Positions 8,136 through 18,395 of a stretch of 64,000 nucleotides of DNA are shown one piece after another; the stretch's first letter is position 1, and the number at the start of each line of letters is the position of its first letter. Source of the stretch: Arsenicibacter rosenii (lineage in GTDB: Bacteria; Bacteroidota; Bacteroidia; Cytophagales; Spirosomataceae); the NCBI RefSeq assembly GCF_001870735.1, contig NZ_MORL01000001.1:558001-622000 (forward strand). The letters are read 5' to 3'. Below the pieces are notes generated by a model. That model was not told where the DNA came from. It saw only the letters and a program-made list of their open reading frames with translations, and did no database searches. The position numbers and the translations under genes were made by a program.

Positions 8136-10304
8136 TTAGCCTTGTGCGGCCTTCAACTGTTGACGAAGGTCGTTCAGCTGGGCTTGTGCCGAAGCGATTT
8201 TCTTTTCAATATCTGCCTTAAGTTTATCGGCATTTTTCGAACGGGCAAAGAACTCGATGTTGTTCCGGTACGTGGCGATGTCGTTTTCGAGGGTAGAGAT
8301 CCGGCGACGGATGTCTCCTTCTCCACGGTTGAAATTGCCACCCCGCGAACCACCGTCACGATCACCGCGGTCGCGTGAGAACTCAGCTTCGTTTTCCTGC
8401 ATCACACGCTCTTTCTCTTTCGACGAAAGTTTGCCTGTTGCGCCAACGAGTGAGTTGATCGCGTTGATATACCGTTTCTGAGTGCTTTGCATGTCTTTTT
8501 TCGGTACGAAACCGATGCCAGACCATTCTTTCTTAAACGCATTCAGCTGCGAGAGGTCACCACCTTCTTTCGCCGTTGCTTCAATGCGTTCGATCAGGGC
8601 AATTTTCTTTGCCAGGTTTTCTTCGAACTCGCGTTCCACTTCCAGGTTTTTGTTGCGCTTCCGGTTGAAGAACGAATCACAGGCCTGCTTGAAGCGGTCG
8701 AAAATGGTATTTTTATGTTTTTCCGGAACCTGACCGATCGATTTCCACTGGCGCTGCAGATCAATAACCGTCTGCGTCGCTTCCGGGCTGTCGTCGCCTG
8801 ATTCAAGAATACCCTCAACCTGCTCGCAAAGGCTTGTCTTGAGCTTCAGGTTCTGCTCACGCTTGCTTTCCAGTTCTTTAAAGAACTCGCCCTTATTATG
8901 GAAGAACGTTTTCAGCGACGACCAGAATTTTTTGCTCAGTTCCTTGCCTTCTTCACGCGGCATTGAGCCTTTAATGGCATTCCATTGTTCCTGGATCGCC
9001 ATAACTTCTTTCGTTTTATCGTTCCACTCATTGATCGACGAGGAGCTGAACGACGTAAACGGAATCAGTGTTTCGTAAATGGTAGATTTGGCTTCGTACA
9101 GATGAGCCGCTTCCTTGCGCTGTTCTTCCGTTTGTTCGCGGCGTTTTTCATACAACGCGTCCAGAGCGGCTTTCATACGCTGCCACAGCAACTCCTGTTC
9201 TGCTTTAGGGGCAGGACCGATGTGCTTATACTCTTCGAAGAGTGAGTTGGCTTCGTCGATAACCTGACGGGTAACTGACTTTTCGGAAGCGTCTTTGGCG
9301 AGGGCTTCTACTTTCTCAATCACCTCAATTTTCAGCGATGAATTACGCTTACGGTCAAGTTCCTTGAGTTCGAAGTAGATGTTCCGGTTGCTGTAGTAGC
9401 GGTCAACCAGCGCATGGTATGTTGCCCAGAGGGTGGCGTTATGCGGCGAGTTGATATTACCGGCGGCTTTCCATTCGTCCTGAATCCGTTTGAATTCATT
9501 CCAGCTGGTTTTCGGATCACCGGCGTTATTCTCGTCATTTTCAACCAGTTCACGTAGCTGACGGAGCAGTTCTGTTTTGCTGGCGAAATTGGCGTCTTTC
9601 GCTTTGTCTAAGTTCTGGAAAAACGTGTTTTTGAGGTTTTTGATCTGCTTGTACAAATCATCAAACTGCGTCACCGTCGCGTCAGATTTAAAGGTAAATC
9701 CTTCTTCTGACTCGTTTTCCTGAACATACTTCTGCAGGGCTGCCGAGCGTTCTCCCTGCTTGATCTGGTCGAAAAGCGGTTTAACTTCCTTCAGCACATC
9801 GTCAGCCCGCTTGAAGTCGCCGGGCGAAACGGTTTCTGCTTTCAGGGTCGTTAACTGCTTATCCAGCAAATCAACAAAGTCCTGTTTCGAGAACTGGCTG
9901 TAGTCAGCTACAGCCGCAGCCTGCGCATCATCGCCGAGGTCCGGGATGTCTGCATACTGGGCTACCAGTTCGTCAGGAACAGAAGCTTCGGGAGCCGTTT
10001 CGGTAACGGCTGCTGTTGGTTCTGCGGCGGGTGCGGCTTCTTCAACGGGAGCTTCGTTACTCACTTCGGCGGTAACCGACTCTTCGGGTGTTTCTTCAGC
10101 AACGGCTGAGGCTGTGGGTTCAGATACTGTAGGTTCAGCGGATTCTGCTGTTTCGGTTTGGTTGAACTGAGCAGCAGCGTCTTCTGTTACATCCTGATCC
10201 GCAGAGCGGGCAGCAGCGTCTTCTGTTACATCCAGTTCCAACATACCGGCTGACTTACTGGTCAAATCCTCTTGATCTTTGATTTCTTTTTCTTCGTTTG
10301 CCAT
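8136..10304 (-). CDS. DUF349 repeat protein, coiled-coil
   Basis: 722 residues from the start chosen here (MANEEKEIKDQ). The frame runs 25 codons further upstream, but a TAnnTTTG promoter element lies inside that extension, so the shorter start is preferred. Residues 1-150 are acidic and Ala/Glu/Thr-rich, with an internal duplication (DVTEDAAARSADQ / DVTEDAAAQFNQ), and are probably disordered. Then come about five DUF349 units of about 70-75 residues, each with the pattern W...G..P......LW..F (for example EWKAAGNINSP, QWKSIGQVPEKH, EWSGIGFVPKKD). A Gly/Arg/Asp-rich linker (RGDRDGGSRGGNFNRGEGD) precedes a C-terminal coiled coil. DUF349 proteins are widespread in Bacteroidota; their role is not established. 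It is a single-gene unit with its own terminator. Confidence 0.93.
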   Translation of the reverse strand: MANEEKEIKDQEDLTSKSAGMLELDVTEDAAARSADQDVTEDAAAQFNQTETAESAEPTVSEPTASAVAEETPEESVTAEVSNEAPVEEAAPAAEPTAAVTETAPEASVPDELVAQYADIPDLGDDAQAAAVADYSQFSKQDFVDLLDKQLTTLKAETVSPGDFKRADDVLKEVKPLFDQIKQGERSAALQKYVQENESEEGFTFKSDATVTQFDDLYKQIKNLKNTFFQNLDKAKDANFASKTELLRQLRELVENDENNAGDPKTSWNEFKRIQDEWKAAGNINSPHNATLWATYHALVDRYYSNRNIYFELKELDRKRNSSLKIEVIEKVEALAKDASEKSVTRQVIDEANSLFEEYKHIGPAPKAEQELLWQRMKAALDALYEKRREQTEEQRKEAAHLYEAKSTIYETLIPFTSFSSSSINEWNDKTKEVMAIQEQWNAIKGSMPREEGKELSKKFWSSLKTFFHNKGEFFKELESKREQNLKLKTSLCEQVEGILESGDDSPEATQTVIDLQRQWKSIGQVPEKHKNTIFDRFKQACDSFFNRKRNKNLEVEREFEENLAKKIALIERIEATAKEGGDLSQLNAFKKEWSGIGFVPKKDMQSTQKRYINAINSLVGATGKLSSKEKERVMQENEAEFSRDRGDRDGGSRGGNFNRGEGDIRRRISTLENDIATYRNNIEFFARSKNADKLKADIEKKIASAQAQLNDLRQQLKAAQG

Positions 10305-10329
10305 GTTGGGAGCGTACCGATTACTTTTG

Positions 10330-10337
10330 CAAAAGTA
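10330..10337 (-). promoter_or_regulatory. -7 element of the DUF349 gene
   Basis: TACTTTTG on the minus strand, 26 nt above the chosen ATG at 10304. The -33 region is not recognisable. Its position inside the longer reading frame decides the start codon. Confidence 0.5.
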
Positions 10338-10518
10338 CAAAGAAAAAGCGGAAATATGGGATTTGGCTTCATATGCCAACTTAATTCACCCTTTTTTTTC
10401 GGGAATGGAGCCTGTTTTCGCCTATAAGGTGATTTTTATCAGTAGCTGAACGCGAGAAATTTACTCATTTTACGGTGTTTTCTGACGTCACTGACACAGT
10501 TTGTAACTTTTTAAAAAT

Positions 10519-11163
10519 ATGTCGAATGTAATTGCCGATATGCGGCGGGATTATACCCTGGCGGGATTAGACATCGCCGATGTACTGCCGGATCCGGTTC
10601 AGCAGTTCCGCCGGTGGTTTGACGAGGCGCTGAAAGCCGGTCTGCCCGAACCTAATGCCATGCATCTGGCTACGGTCGGTGCCGGCGGTAAACCCGCCGG
10701 CCGGATTGTACTCCTGAAAGAGGTAGATGATACCGGATTTGTCTTCTACACCAATTACGAAAGCCGGAAAGGCCATGAGCTGGCGGCGCATCCGGTCGCC
10801 GCGCTGACGTTCTTTTTCGTGGAACTGGAACGCCAGATCCGGATAGAAGGCACAGTAGAGAAAGTAACGGCGGAGGAATCCGATGCGTATTTCGCCATCC
10901 GGCCGCGCGGAAGTCAGATCGGGGCCTGGGTATCCCATCAAAGCGATGCCATTGCCGGCCGCGAGGTTCTGGCGCAGCGTCAGCAAGAGCTGGAAGCCCG
11001 GTTTGAGGGTAAGGACATTCCCCGTCCGCCACACTGGGGCGGGTACCGGGTTATCCCGTCTGTAATCGAGTTCTGGCAGGGCCGGCCGAGCCGTCTGCAT
11101 GACCGGATTCAGTATGCAAAAGATGCAGCAGGCGCCTGGCAGCTGGCCCGACTGTCGCCCTAG
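10519..11163 (+). CDS. pdxH: pyridoxamine/pyridoxine 5'-phosphate oxidase
   Basis: 214 residues, the normal family length. The enzyme uses FMN and O2 to turn pyridoxine or pyridoxamine 5'-phosphate into pyridoxal 5'-phosphate in the cytosol, the last step of the vitamin B6 salvage and DXP-dependent pathways. Visible signatures: the N-terminal [10 protein letters not shown], the FMN-binding [22 protein letters not shown] region (about 61-82), [11 protein letters not shown], and the C-terminal PROSITE-type motif [13 protein letters not shown] (about 185-198). The sequence ends RLSP as in most homologues. The stop codon shares a CTAG with the stop of the converging clc gene. Confidence 0.97.
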   Translation: MSNVIADMRRDYTLAGLDIADVLPDPVQQFRRWFDEALKAGLPEPNAMHLATVGAGGKPAGRIVLLKEVDDTGFVFYTNYESRKGHELAAHPVAALTFFFVELERQIRIEGTVEKVTAEESDAYFAIRPRGSQIGAWVSHQSDAIAGREVLAQRQQELEARFEGKDIPRPPHWGGYRVIPSVIEFWQGRPSRLHDRIQYAKDAAGAWQLARLSP

Positions 11164-12566
11164 CCGGGGTGCTGTGTGCTTTTTTCGGGAGCCTCCGTCG
11201 CTTTGCCGGCGTGGAGTGCTTCCTGAAAGAAATTATGTTTAAGGTGTTCGTACAGGGAGTGCGGATCGACAATGGTGGCCACCAGCTGAGCCGTAAGACC
11301 GCCCAGCAAGAGCGGAAAAATGGCCGAATGCCGGTCTGTCATTTCCAGTACGAGGATAGCTGCCGTAAAGGGCGAGCGTACCACACCCGTTAAAAAACTA
11401 ACCATGCCCACTAACACCACGACTGGCAGATCCTTTGGGGCAATGTGTGTTAGCTCTGCCGTCAGATTGCCCAGAACGGCCCCTGCGCTGAGCGATGTTG
11501 CGAATACTCCGCCGGCTGCTCCACTGCTGTAGCTTAATGCCATTGTGGCTATTCGGGCCGGAAAAACGTACCATGGTATCGGTTCCGGATGCCGGAACAG
11601 CAGGTGATTGATGAGGGGTTTGCCCGTTCCGGCTGCGTAATCTCCGGCGAAATAAATAAGGATGGCCATCAGTAAGCCACAGCCGGTTACCCAGACCACC
11701 TGCTGCGGTAACGTGCTCCACCGTTTACGCCGGCTGTTCAGCCAGAGCAGGAGTTTACCGAAAAGCGCACCGGCCAGTCCGCAGATAAGGGCGGTCATGA
11801 AGGCTACGCCTAAAAAGGTCCAGCCGGTGGCCGGGACCGGCGGATAGCCGAGATAAAGATAAGGTCCCAGAATGGCCTGCGCGGTCATTCCGGCGATGAT
11901 GACCGCCGTGAAAATGGCCGTACGGAAGCGGGTAATATGGGTTTGGGTAAGTTCTTCGACCACAAAGACAATCCCTCCGAGGGGGGTGTTAAATGCGGCG
12001 GCCAGGCCCGCTGCGCCACCGGTAATCAGCGCTATTTTGCGGGATAATTGCGGCCACCCTTTGGGCTGAAGCCGGTTGATAACCTGAAACAAGGCGCCTG
12101 CAATCTGTATGGTAGGACCTTCCCGGCCGATTGCACCGCCGCCGAGCAGCAGGACAGCGCTGCTGACGATTTTTACGAACGCTACCCGCAGCCCGAGTAA
12201 ATACCCGATTCGCTGGTGGCGGGAGGGCGTGGCCAGATCAATAGCTGCCATCAGTTGCGGAATGCCGCTTCCGCGTGCGGCGGGAGCCAGCAGATAGACG
12301 CACCCCCAGGCAGCCAGAAAACTAAGCGGCGTAATCAGAAAGGCCCGGACCGGCGTATACGCAATCCAGTGGCGGCAGATTGTTTCGGCCCAGCTGAAAA
12401 TCCGTTCGTACCCCACCGCAACCAGCCCGGTCAGTACTGACGCTATCCAGAAGGGAATGGATTGTAATACAAGTTTCCGGACATGGTCTGCATAGATACG
12501 GTGAAAAAGCCGCCTGTCCAGAAAAGTCAGTAGGCGATGGTAAAATGACGTTTTTTCGGCTGACAT
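11160..12566 (-). CDS. CLC family chloride transporter, probable H+/Cl- antiporter
   Basis: 468 residues with about ten hydrophobic helices and no C-terminal CBS pair. The three chloride-site signatures are present: GSGIP (99-103), GREGP (147-151, with the gating Glu149) and a [10 protein letters not shown] variant of GxFxP. The motif FVVEEL has a Glu at the place of the internal proton glutamate (Glu203) of the E. coli exchanger, so exchange of 2 Cl- for 1 H+ is more likely than channel action. Such proteins act in acid resistance or ion balance at the inner membrane. The ATG follows the otsAB stop by one base (TAAGATG), so the two genes are translated from one message. Confidence 0.95.
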   Translation of the reverse strand: MSAEKTSFYHRLLTFLDRRLFHRIYADHVRKLVLQSIPFWIASVLTGLVAVGYERIFSWAETICRHWIAYTPVRAFLITPLSFLAAWGCVYLLAPAARGSGIPQLMAAIDLATPSRHQRIGYLLGLRVAFVKIVSSAVLLLGGGAIGREGPTIQIAGALFQVINRLQPKGWPQLSRKIALITGGAAGLAAAFNTPLGGIVFVVEELTQTHITRFRTAIFTAVIIAGMTAQAILGPYLYLGYPPVPATGWTFLGVAFMTALICGLAGALFGKLLLWLNSRRKRWSTLPQQVVWVTGCGLLMAILIYFAGDYAAGTGKPLINHLLFRHPEPIPWYVFPARIATMALSYSSGAAGGVFATSLSAGAVLGNLTAELTHIAPKDLPVVVLVGMVSFLTGVVRSPFTAAILVLEMTDRHSAIFPLLLGGLTAQLVATIVDPHSLYEHLKHNFFQEALHAGKATEAPEKSTQHPG

Positions 12567-12567
12567 C

Positions 12568-14784
12568 TTACAAGGTAACGGGTATTTTACTCATTTGCGC
12601 CAGTAAAACGTCGACATCGATCTGACGGGCCAGCCGGTAGCGGGCAAAGGAATGACCCGGACCTACTTTAATGGTATAGGCCCAGTTGGGCAACTGCCGG
12701 AACATGTCCTCATCAGTAGTATCGTCGCCGATGCTGACGATAAAATCAAACGGGGTCTGCTCGACGATCAGCTGGGCAACGGTGCCTTTACTATGTTGGG
12801 CCGGTTTTACTTCCACTACTTTATTTCCCTGGATTACGGTCAGCGGTACCGAAACGGGCAGATTCCGCAGCTGGCTGGCAAGCTCCGTGGCGTTAAGCTC
12901 GCTGTCCTCCTGCTGCACCATCCGGTAATGCCAGGCAATGGTGGTTTCCTTTGACTCCATAAACGAGCCGGGAAACAGATCAACGTAGGGCTGCATAATC
13001 GCCTTCACCGAGTCAATCCAGTTTTCGTTGGTGAGGTCCAGCCGCTGCCAGTCCTGATCCGGCTGTTTCAGAAAAGCACCGTGCTCGGCTACCAGATGTA
13101 CGGGCAGATGGCGGAACGTCTTCTCCAGAAAGGCCCGGTTACGGCCACTGATCACGACCAGTTCACTGGTTTCTGACAACCGCTGCAATGCCAGTGCCGT
13201 ACTGGCAGACAGGCGGGCGTCGGCCGGATTATCGACGAGTGCGGAGAGCGTTCCGTCGAAATCGAAGAGCAATAACCGCCGTGAGGCACCCTCGAAGGCG
13301 TTGCAGAACGATACGAGTGGCAAGTCAGTTTCGATACTGGTTTTCAGGGTTGTATTTTCATCTAACACTGTTAGAAACTGGTGACTCCACCGGAATACGT
13401 TATGATTCTGAATGTGTCGGCGCATGACCTGCATCCGTTCTGCCTGTTCTGCCGCTGGCATGCTAACCGCCTGCTGAATGGCATCGGCAACCTCCTGGGT
13501 GTCGGTCGGATTAATCAGTAACGCATCGTTAAGCTCCTGAGCGGCTCCGGCAAATTCGCTTAAAATGAGCACCCCCTGATCGTCGGAACGGGTCGCGATG
13601 AATTCCTTGCAGACGAGGTTCATGCCATCGCGGATCGGGGTAATCAGGGCAACGTCGCAGGCGGTGTACAAAGCAAGCAGTTCGGTAAAGGAAAGCGACA
13701 TGTACGAGTAAACGATAGGCCGCCAGCCGATGGTCCCGAACAGTCCGTTGAGCCGGCCGACGGTTTCTTCGATCTCCCGTTTGATTTCCTGATAGTGCGG
13801 AATCTGATCCCGGGAAGGAACGACCGTCATCACAAATGTGATCTTGTTGTGCCATTCGGGGTTCTGTACCAGAAAGCGTTCATAGCCCTGTAAGCGGTAA
13901 GTAATCCCTTTGGCATAATCAAGCCGGTCGACCGAAAAGATGATTTTCGGGGTCCGGAGTTCGTCCCGGAATCGGTTTCTGGTGTCGAGTACGGCACTGG
14001 TCCGGGCGCCCATGTTGAATTTGTTGAAATCAACGCTGATCGGAAAATCACCGGCAATGACCGATCGGTCCGGTAAGACGATGCGGTGGCCGAGAATGGG
14101 CAGGCTCAGCACTTCTGTCACACTCTGCAAAAAGTGTTGTACATAATCGGCCGTGTGAAATCCGATGACATTGGCCCCCAGTAAGCCATTCACCAGGGCC
14201 TGCCGCCAGGTACGGGGCAGCAGCTTAACAATTTCGTAGGTCGGGAACGGGATGTGGAAAAAATAGCCGATCAACGCATCCGGTATGGCCTGCCGGACCA
14301 GATCGGGCAGCAGCATCAACTGAAAATCATGGATCCAGATCAGGTCACCGGGGCGGGCAATCTCCCTTACTTTCTCCAGAAATAAGCCATTGGCCTGCTG
14401 GTATCGCTCAAAATAACTGTCCTGAAAGGAAGCAAATGAAGGGAAGTAGTGGAAGAGCGGCCAGATCAGGTCATTGCAGAAGCCTTCATAATACTCTTTG
14501 TAGGTGGTGTCGTCCATATAAACGGGATGGGCAACGAAATTATCATTTTCCAGCGCCGTGGCCCCGAGCTCGCGGACGGACGCATCCGCATAGCCAATCC
14601 AGTGGATTTTGGGCGTCTGGTCACTGGCGGACTGCCCCATTTGTTCGGCCATGGAAAGCACGGCCGACACCAGTCCTCCGGCACTCTGGATCAATTCGGT
14701 TCCTTCAGCAGTCTGTTTGGCGGAGAAAGGCAGGCGATTGGCAACGATGAGTAGACGATTGTACGGATTCTTAGCATTGGTCAT
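12568..14784 (-). CDS. otsAB: fused trehalose-6-phosphate synthase / trehalose-6-phosphate phosphatase
   Basis: 738 residues from [10 protein letters not shown]; the open frame extends 25 codons upstream, but family members begin about here. Residues 1-475 are a GT20 glycosyltransferase that joins UDP-glucose and glucose 6-phosphate (motifs [54 protein letters not shown]). About 500-738 is a HAD phosphatase that removes the phosphate ([13 protein letters not shown] near 505, [10 protein letters not shown] near the end). The fusion hands trehalose 6-phosphate from one site to the next and makes trehalose, an osmo- and desiccation protectant. It is the first gene of a two-gene unit with clc. 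Confidence 0.96.
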   Translation of the reverse strand: MTNAKNPYNRLLIVANRLPFSAKQTAEGTELIQSAGGLVSAVLSMAEQMGQSASDQTPKIHWIGYADASVRELGATALENDNFVAHPVYMDDTTYKEYYEGFCNDLIWPLFHYFPSFASFQDSYFERYQQANGLFLEKVREIARPGDLIWIHDFQLMLLPDLVRQAIPDALIGYFFHIPFPTYEIVKLLPRTWRQALVNGLLGANVIGFHTADYVQHFLQSVTEVLSLPILGHRIVLPDRSVIAGDFPISVDFNKFNMGARTSAVLDTRNRFRDELRTPKIIFSVDRLDYAKGITYRLQGYERFLVQNPEWHNKITFVMTVVPSRDQIPHYQEIKREIEETVGRLNGLFGTIGWRPIVYSYMSLSFTELLALYTACDVALITPIRDGMNLVCKEFIATRSDDQGVLILSEFAGAAQELNDALLINPTDTQEVADAIQQAVSMPAAEQAERMQVMRRHIQNHNVFRWSHQFLTVLDENTTLKTSIETDLPLVSFCNAFEGASRRLLLFDFDGTLSALVDNPADARLSASTALALQRLSETSELVVISGRNRAFLEKTFRHLPVHLVAEHGAFLKQPDQDWQRLDLTNENWIDSVKAIMQPYVDLFPGSFMESKETTIAWHYRMVQQEDSELNATELASQLRNLPVSVPLTVIQGNKVVEVKPAQHSKGTVAQLIVEQTPFDFIVSIGDDTTDEDMFRQLPNWAYTIKVGPGHSFARYRLARQIDVDVLLAQMSKIPVTL

Positions 14785-15148
14785 GTGGTTTGTGCGCAAC
14801 TGAGCGCTCAGTGTCAGCCCGCAAAGTTCGTATATACTTCTTAGAGACTCCTTAAACAAAGCTTAGAAAAGGCTGAGAGCGGCGTTAAAACTGCCAGTGA
14901 ATCAATGTATTAGCCTTTTTATTCCATAATACGGTAATTTCCATATTTTGGAATGATGTCTGATTTGAAGAGTTTTTTATCACCTCCGGGACTATAGCCG
15001 GTGCCCGTTTGCTCTGAAATAAACCGGCTTGTGTATGAGTAAGTCGCTGTAAAACAGGCAGTATACTGATTTGGTAGGGAACGCAAGGATAAGTAGCCGG
15101 CTGATGGCACGATAGTAGTTTTACCCCGGGTATTACCATCATAACGCT
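14785..15148. other. divergent intergenic region otsAB / ECF sigma gene
   Basis: It holds the palindrome at 14799-14812 and an imperfect -7-like GAACTTTG (minus strand, about 14822-14829) for otsAB. Around 14939-14955 is a short inverted repeat TTCCA/TGGAA. No reading frame with a protein-like pattern and no RNA gene was seen. Confidence 0.5.
14799..14812 (-). promoter_or_regulatory. 14-bp perfect palindrome upstream of otsAB
   Basis: ACTGAGCGCTCAGT is a perfect palindrome 14 bp above the chosen otsAB ATG. It may be an operator or a leader hairpin. No regulator can be named. Confidence 0.3.
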
Positions 15149-15718
15149 ATGAAACTGACAGCATTGAAAACGATAACGGATGAAGAACTGGTCAGCTTGT
15201 TTTCGGCAACTGGCTCACAACGCTATTTCGAGGTAATCTATCAGCGGTACAACCGCCGGGTGTATCAGAAATGCTTACAGATTACGAAAGATGAATACCT
15301 GGCGCAGGATTACGCGCATGATGTATTCATGCATTTGTTTCAGAAAATCAACTACTTTGAAGGACGGTCTTCGTTTTCGACCTGGCTATACGCATTGACC
15401 CGCAACTTTGTGTTGACCCGTTTACGGACGCATGACGGTGCCAGACGTATTTCGCTGGACGGTCTGGAGTCAATCGCCGATGAATATGGCGAAGGCGGCG
15501 TTGATCCAAAGCTTTTTCTGTTGCCTAAAGCCCTGAGCGTGCTGTCAAACGAAGAGTCGCAGTTGCTGGTAATGCGGTATTACGAAGGCCTTGAGTTTTC
15601 GGAGATCAGCCAGCAACTAGCCATCAGTATCAGCGCCATCAAAATGCGGCTGAACCGGTCACGGGCTAAACTAAAGAAACAGATACTGACCTGGTCGGAG
15701 TCCGAAGCCTATGCCTGA
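15149..15718 (+). CDS. ECF-type RNA polymerase sigma factor
   Basis: 189 residues. Region 2 covers about 20-90 (YQRYNRRVYQKCLQI, AQDYAHDVFMHLFQKI, STWLYALTRNFVL). Region 4 covers about 125-180 (LPKALSVLSNEESQLLVMRYYEGLEFSEISQQLAIS, then SAIKMRLNRSRAKLKK), with a helix-turn-helix that reads the -35 box. Sigma factors of this kind direct RNA polymerase to stress or envelope promoters. No anti-sigma gene lies beside it; the next gene is convergent and abuts it (TGA then the complementary TAG, no gap). Regulation and target genes are not visible. Confidence 0.95.
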   Translation: MKLTALKTITDEELVSLFSATGSQRYFEVIYQRYNRRVYQKCLQITKDEYLAQDYAHDVFMHLFQKINYFEGRSSFSTWLYALTRNFVLTRLRTHDGARRISLDGLESIADEYGEGGVDPKLFLLPKALSVLSNEESQLLVMRYYEGLEFSEISQQLAISISAIKMRLNRSRAKLKKQILTWSESEAYA

Positions 15719-17335
15719 CTAGGGTGTTGGCATGGTGGCGCGCCCCAGATAAATTTCATCACCTCTGAGTTTTATTTCTGTATAAAACGAATAGCCGTCT
15801 TGCAGGTAACGCACCCGGACAGCCGTTGTCTGATCCGGCCGGGCATACGGCATTGTGGCAGCAATCAGAATCTGATTTCCGTTGACGATGGCGCGGGCGT
15901 AGGGTAGTTTTCTGGTTTTCAGTTGATTGGCGTTGAGCGCCTGCCAGGTCTGTCCGCCATCAAACGAGCATTCGGTTGCCTGATTCAGGTATTTTTCCCG
16001 CCCGTTAAATAAATCACCATGGTGTTTAAACATACGCCATAAGCCATGGAGGTAATGTTCGTAACAGGCATAATTCCGGTCGTTGCCCAGACCGATACGG
16101 GCTCCCTCCGTCGGTGTGGGCTGATCGGGAGTCAGGGCGTTGTGGTCGTCCCAGAAAATAGCGCCATAGGCCCCCGTAAACCAGTAAAAGACGCTCATGC
16201 CCTCGGCAATGGCTGGTGGTGCCGCGTTTGAGGCTTTTCCACTATTTGGAAAGTCGGAACTCTGGGTATTGTACAACCACTGCCAGGCAATCCGTCTTTT
16301 CGGCGAAAGGGCCTTATTTACTTCCTGCTCACCCAGTAAAGAAGCCAGCCAGTGGCGTCCGTTGTCGGCGCTGTGGTCAATGGAATAGTCAAAGTCCGGG
16401 TAAACATAATAGGTGCCCGGCATCTGAAAATCGGCATAGTCAGCATAGGACTTGCCGATAATATCATCGGACATACCCCGCTGCCGGCTTGTCTGCGTAT
16501 GTCTGGCGGGTTTCTTCCATAACCACTCCAGACCGGCCCGGTAGTCGGAGGCCCGTGAAGCGCCATAGCTGTTGTGCGGCACGGGCGCAATCGATCCGAT
16601 CTGTGTTGCCGGACCGGCGTTTTCCCTGAGGGTTTTCATCATGTAGGCATACAGATTGGCCTGTTCCTGCTGCCTGAACATACTGACGCCTTCGTTCTCA
16701 ATATCCAGAATCACAAAACCGTTGGTATTTTTCATCTGGCCGGGCGGGCAGTCGCCGTAGCCGATGCAGGAACCGCAAAGCTCCATTGAGGCCTGAAAGA
16801 GCGACTGCCGCCAGTTAGGATCGCCTTGCGGACGCCGGTAGTAGGTTTCTTCGGCCAGCTCGCTGTTGGCGGCCCAGCCCAGCCGGAACGGCTCATCAGC
16901 AAAATAGCCCTGTGTCAGCCACTGGGCCCGCTGGCTTTGTTTCAGCCGGCTTTTCCAGCCTTTCGGAATGGCATTCGGGTCATTGGCATATTCCTGCCCC
17001 AACACCATCCGGCTCACGTCGATGGCCGAAAATCCCCGCCGGAAGAGCTTACTCCAGTCCTGATCGACGTGCAGATTCCGGCCGGCCCCGCAGAAAATCA
17101 GCGCTTTATTCGCCGGCAGCGTAAAGTCGTCCACCACATCAATGTTCCAGTAGCCTTTCCGGTTCGACGGACGGAACGACGCACGGGGCGTTGGCGTCAG
17201 CGGGGTAAGCGGAAGCTGACGGGCTGCGGCCACGGGTTGCCGGCCGGCCGGTTGTGCGTTACCGGATTCCGGCGTGCGGGTGGCAGCGTACAAGACCCCG
17301 ATAAGGAGCAGGGATGGGAGCAGGATGCGGAACAT
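15719..17335 (-). CDS. large secreted protein of unknown function, possible TIM-barrel glycosidase fold
   Basis: 538 residues. The N-terminus is a signal peptide or anchor (MFRILLPSLLLIGVLYA) followed by a Pro/Ala/Gln-rich low-complexity stretch to about residue 55. The core has spaced acidic segments at strand ends: DVVDDF, GFVILDIENEG (about 210-220) and AIFWDDHN (about 395-402). A C-terminal beta region follows (CSFDGGQTWQAL, VRVRYLQDGYSFYTEIKL). Four Cys lie close together (ELCGSCIGYGDCP). I do not recognise the family. A (beta/alpha)8 barrel with catalytic acids followed by a beta sandwich would fit this pattern, but this is only a guess. It is a single gene, convergent with the sigma factor. 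Confidence 0.85.
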   Translation of the reverse strand: MFRILLPSLLLIGVLYAATRTPESGNAQPAGRQPVAAARQLPLTPLTPTPRASFRPSNRKGYWNIDVVDDFTLPANKALIFCGAGRNLHVDQDWSKLFRRGFSAIDVSRMVLGQEYANDPNAIPKGWKSRLKQSQRAQWLTQGYFADEPFRLGWAANSELAEETYYRRPQGDPNWRQSLFQASMELCGSCIGYGDCPPGQMKNTNGFVILDIENEGVSMFRQQEQANLYAYMMKTLRENAGPATQIGSIAPVPHNSYGASRASDYRAGLEWLWKKPARHTQTSRQRGMSDDIIGKSYADYADFQMPGTYYVYPDFDYSIDHSADNGRHWLASLLGEQEVNKALSPKRRIAWQWLYNTQSSDFPNSGKASNAAPPAIAEGMSVFYWFTGAYGAIFWDDHNALTPDQPTPTEGARIGLGNDRNYACYEHYLHGLWRMFKHHGDLFNGREKYLNQATECSFDGGQTWQALNANQLKTRKLPYARAIVNGNQILIAATMPYARPDQTTAVRVRYLQDGYSFYTEIKLRGDEIYLGRATMPTP

Positions 17336-17430
17336 ACACGTTTTTGGGGATGCTGCGTTACTGTATGCTGCGTTGAAGCCTCCATAGACGACTACCTAAT
17401 GCAGAACGCAGCAACCAGTAACGACAAGCG

Positions 17431-18300
17431 TTAGTCAATATATCGTTTGGTAATCGGCTGATACGAGTCGATGCGGCGGTCACGGAAATACGGCCATGTT
17501 GTCCGGTAACGATCCGACAGCGCCAGATCAACCTCCTGGACGTGCACCGTTTCGCCTTCGTGCGGGGCCAGATACAGCAGCGATCCGAAGGGATTGGCCA
17601 CAAAGGAGCCACCCCAGAACTGCTGATCCGCTTCCCGGCCTACACGGTTGACCGATACGACGTGCACCCCGTTGGCAATGGCGTGACTGCGCTGAATCGT
17701 CTGCCACGCATTGTACTGTTCCTGATTAACGGCAGGATCGGTTTCGGTCGTATCCCAGCCGATGGCCGTTGGATAAAAGAGGACCTCCGCACCCATCAGC
17801 GCCGTAATCCGAGCGGCTTCCGGGTACCACTGATCCCAGCAGATCAGCACACCGATGCGGGCAAATCGGGTATCAAAGACCATATAGCCCAGATCGCCCG
17901 GGGTAAAATAAAACTTCTCGTAGTAGCCCGGATCGTCCGGAATGTGCATTTTCCGGTATTTACCCAGATACGTACCATCGGCGTCGAGCACGGCAGTGGT
18001 ATTATGGTAAAGCCCCTGCGCCCGTTTTTCGAACAGCGACGCAATAATCACGACCCCACATTCTCTGGCCACCTCACTCATCCGGTCGGTCGTCGGACCG
18101 GGGATGGGCTCGGCGAGACTGAAATTATGGTGATCTTCCACATCGCAAAAATAAAGCGATGTAAACAACTCCTGCAGGCAGACGATCTGCGCGCCTTTAG
18201 CCGCAGCCTCGCGAATGCCGTCAATGGCCTTTTGCACATTTGCCTCGACATCTGCCGAGCAGGCCATCTGCACTAAACCGATATTTACTTTTTTAGACAT
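17431..18300 (-). CDS. aguB: N-carbamoylputrescine amidase
   Basis: 289 residues, a full-length nitrilase-superfamily enzyme. The catalytic triad is visible: Glu44 (CLQELF), Lys117 (YRKMHIPDDPG) and Cys154 (LICWDQWYPEAA). The segments YEKFYFTPGD and GWDTTETDPAVNQEQYNAWQTIQRSHA are characteristic of the carbamoylputrescine branch. It hydrolyses N-carbamoylputrescine to putrescine, CO2 and ammonia, the last step from arginine via agmatine to polyamines. The partner agmatine deiminase gene is not in the window. The preceding 17336-17430 has no coding feature. Confidence 0.95.
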   Translation of the reverse strand: MSKKVNIGLVQMACSADVEANVQKAIDGIREAAAKGAQIVCLQELFTSLYFCDVEDHHNFSLAEPIPGPTTDRMSEVARECGVVIIASLFEKRAQGLYHNTTAVLDADGTYLGKYRKMHIPDDPGYYEKFYFTPGDLGYMVFDTRFARIGVLICWDQWYPEAARITALMGAEVLFYPTAIGWDTTETDPAVNQEQYNAWQTIQRSHAIANGVHVVSVNRVGREADQQFWGGSFVANPFGSLLYLAPHEGETVHVQEVDLALSDRYRTTWPYFRDRRIDSYQPITKRYID

Positions 18301-18311
18301 GTTTTAATTGC

Positions 18312-18393
18312 GAATGAGTGATTGAGCGGATTTTATCAGAGATGCGAAGGGCTTCAGCATGAGCAAGCCACTCATTCGCTCAATCACTCATTC
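18312..18393. repeat. 17-bp perfect inverted repeat with a 48-nt loop
   Basis: 18312-18328 and 18377-18393 are exact reverse complements (GAATGAGTGATTGAGCG). The arms are built from repeats of ATTC/GCTC/ACTC-like 4-mers. It fills the gap between the toxin stop and aguB. There is no T run, so it is not a classic terminator, but it could stabilise the 3' end of the toxin message. Confidence 0.75.
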
Positions 18394-18395
18394 AC

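Noticed and set aside
10305..10379. 25-codon N-terminal extension of the DUF349 protein
   Set aside because: A perfect TAnnTTTG promoter element lies within it, so this part should not be transcribed.
11157..11163. Overlapping stops of pdxH and clc as a special signal
   Set aside because: The shared CTAG is simply a compact convergent arrangement; no hairpin or repeat surrounds it.
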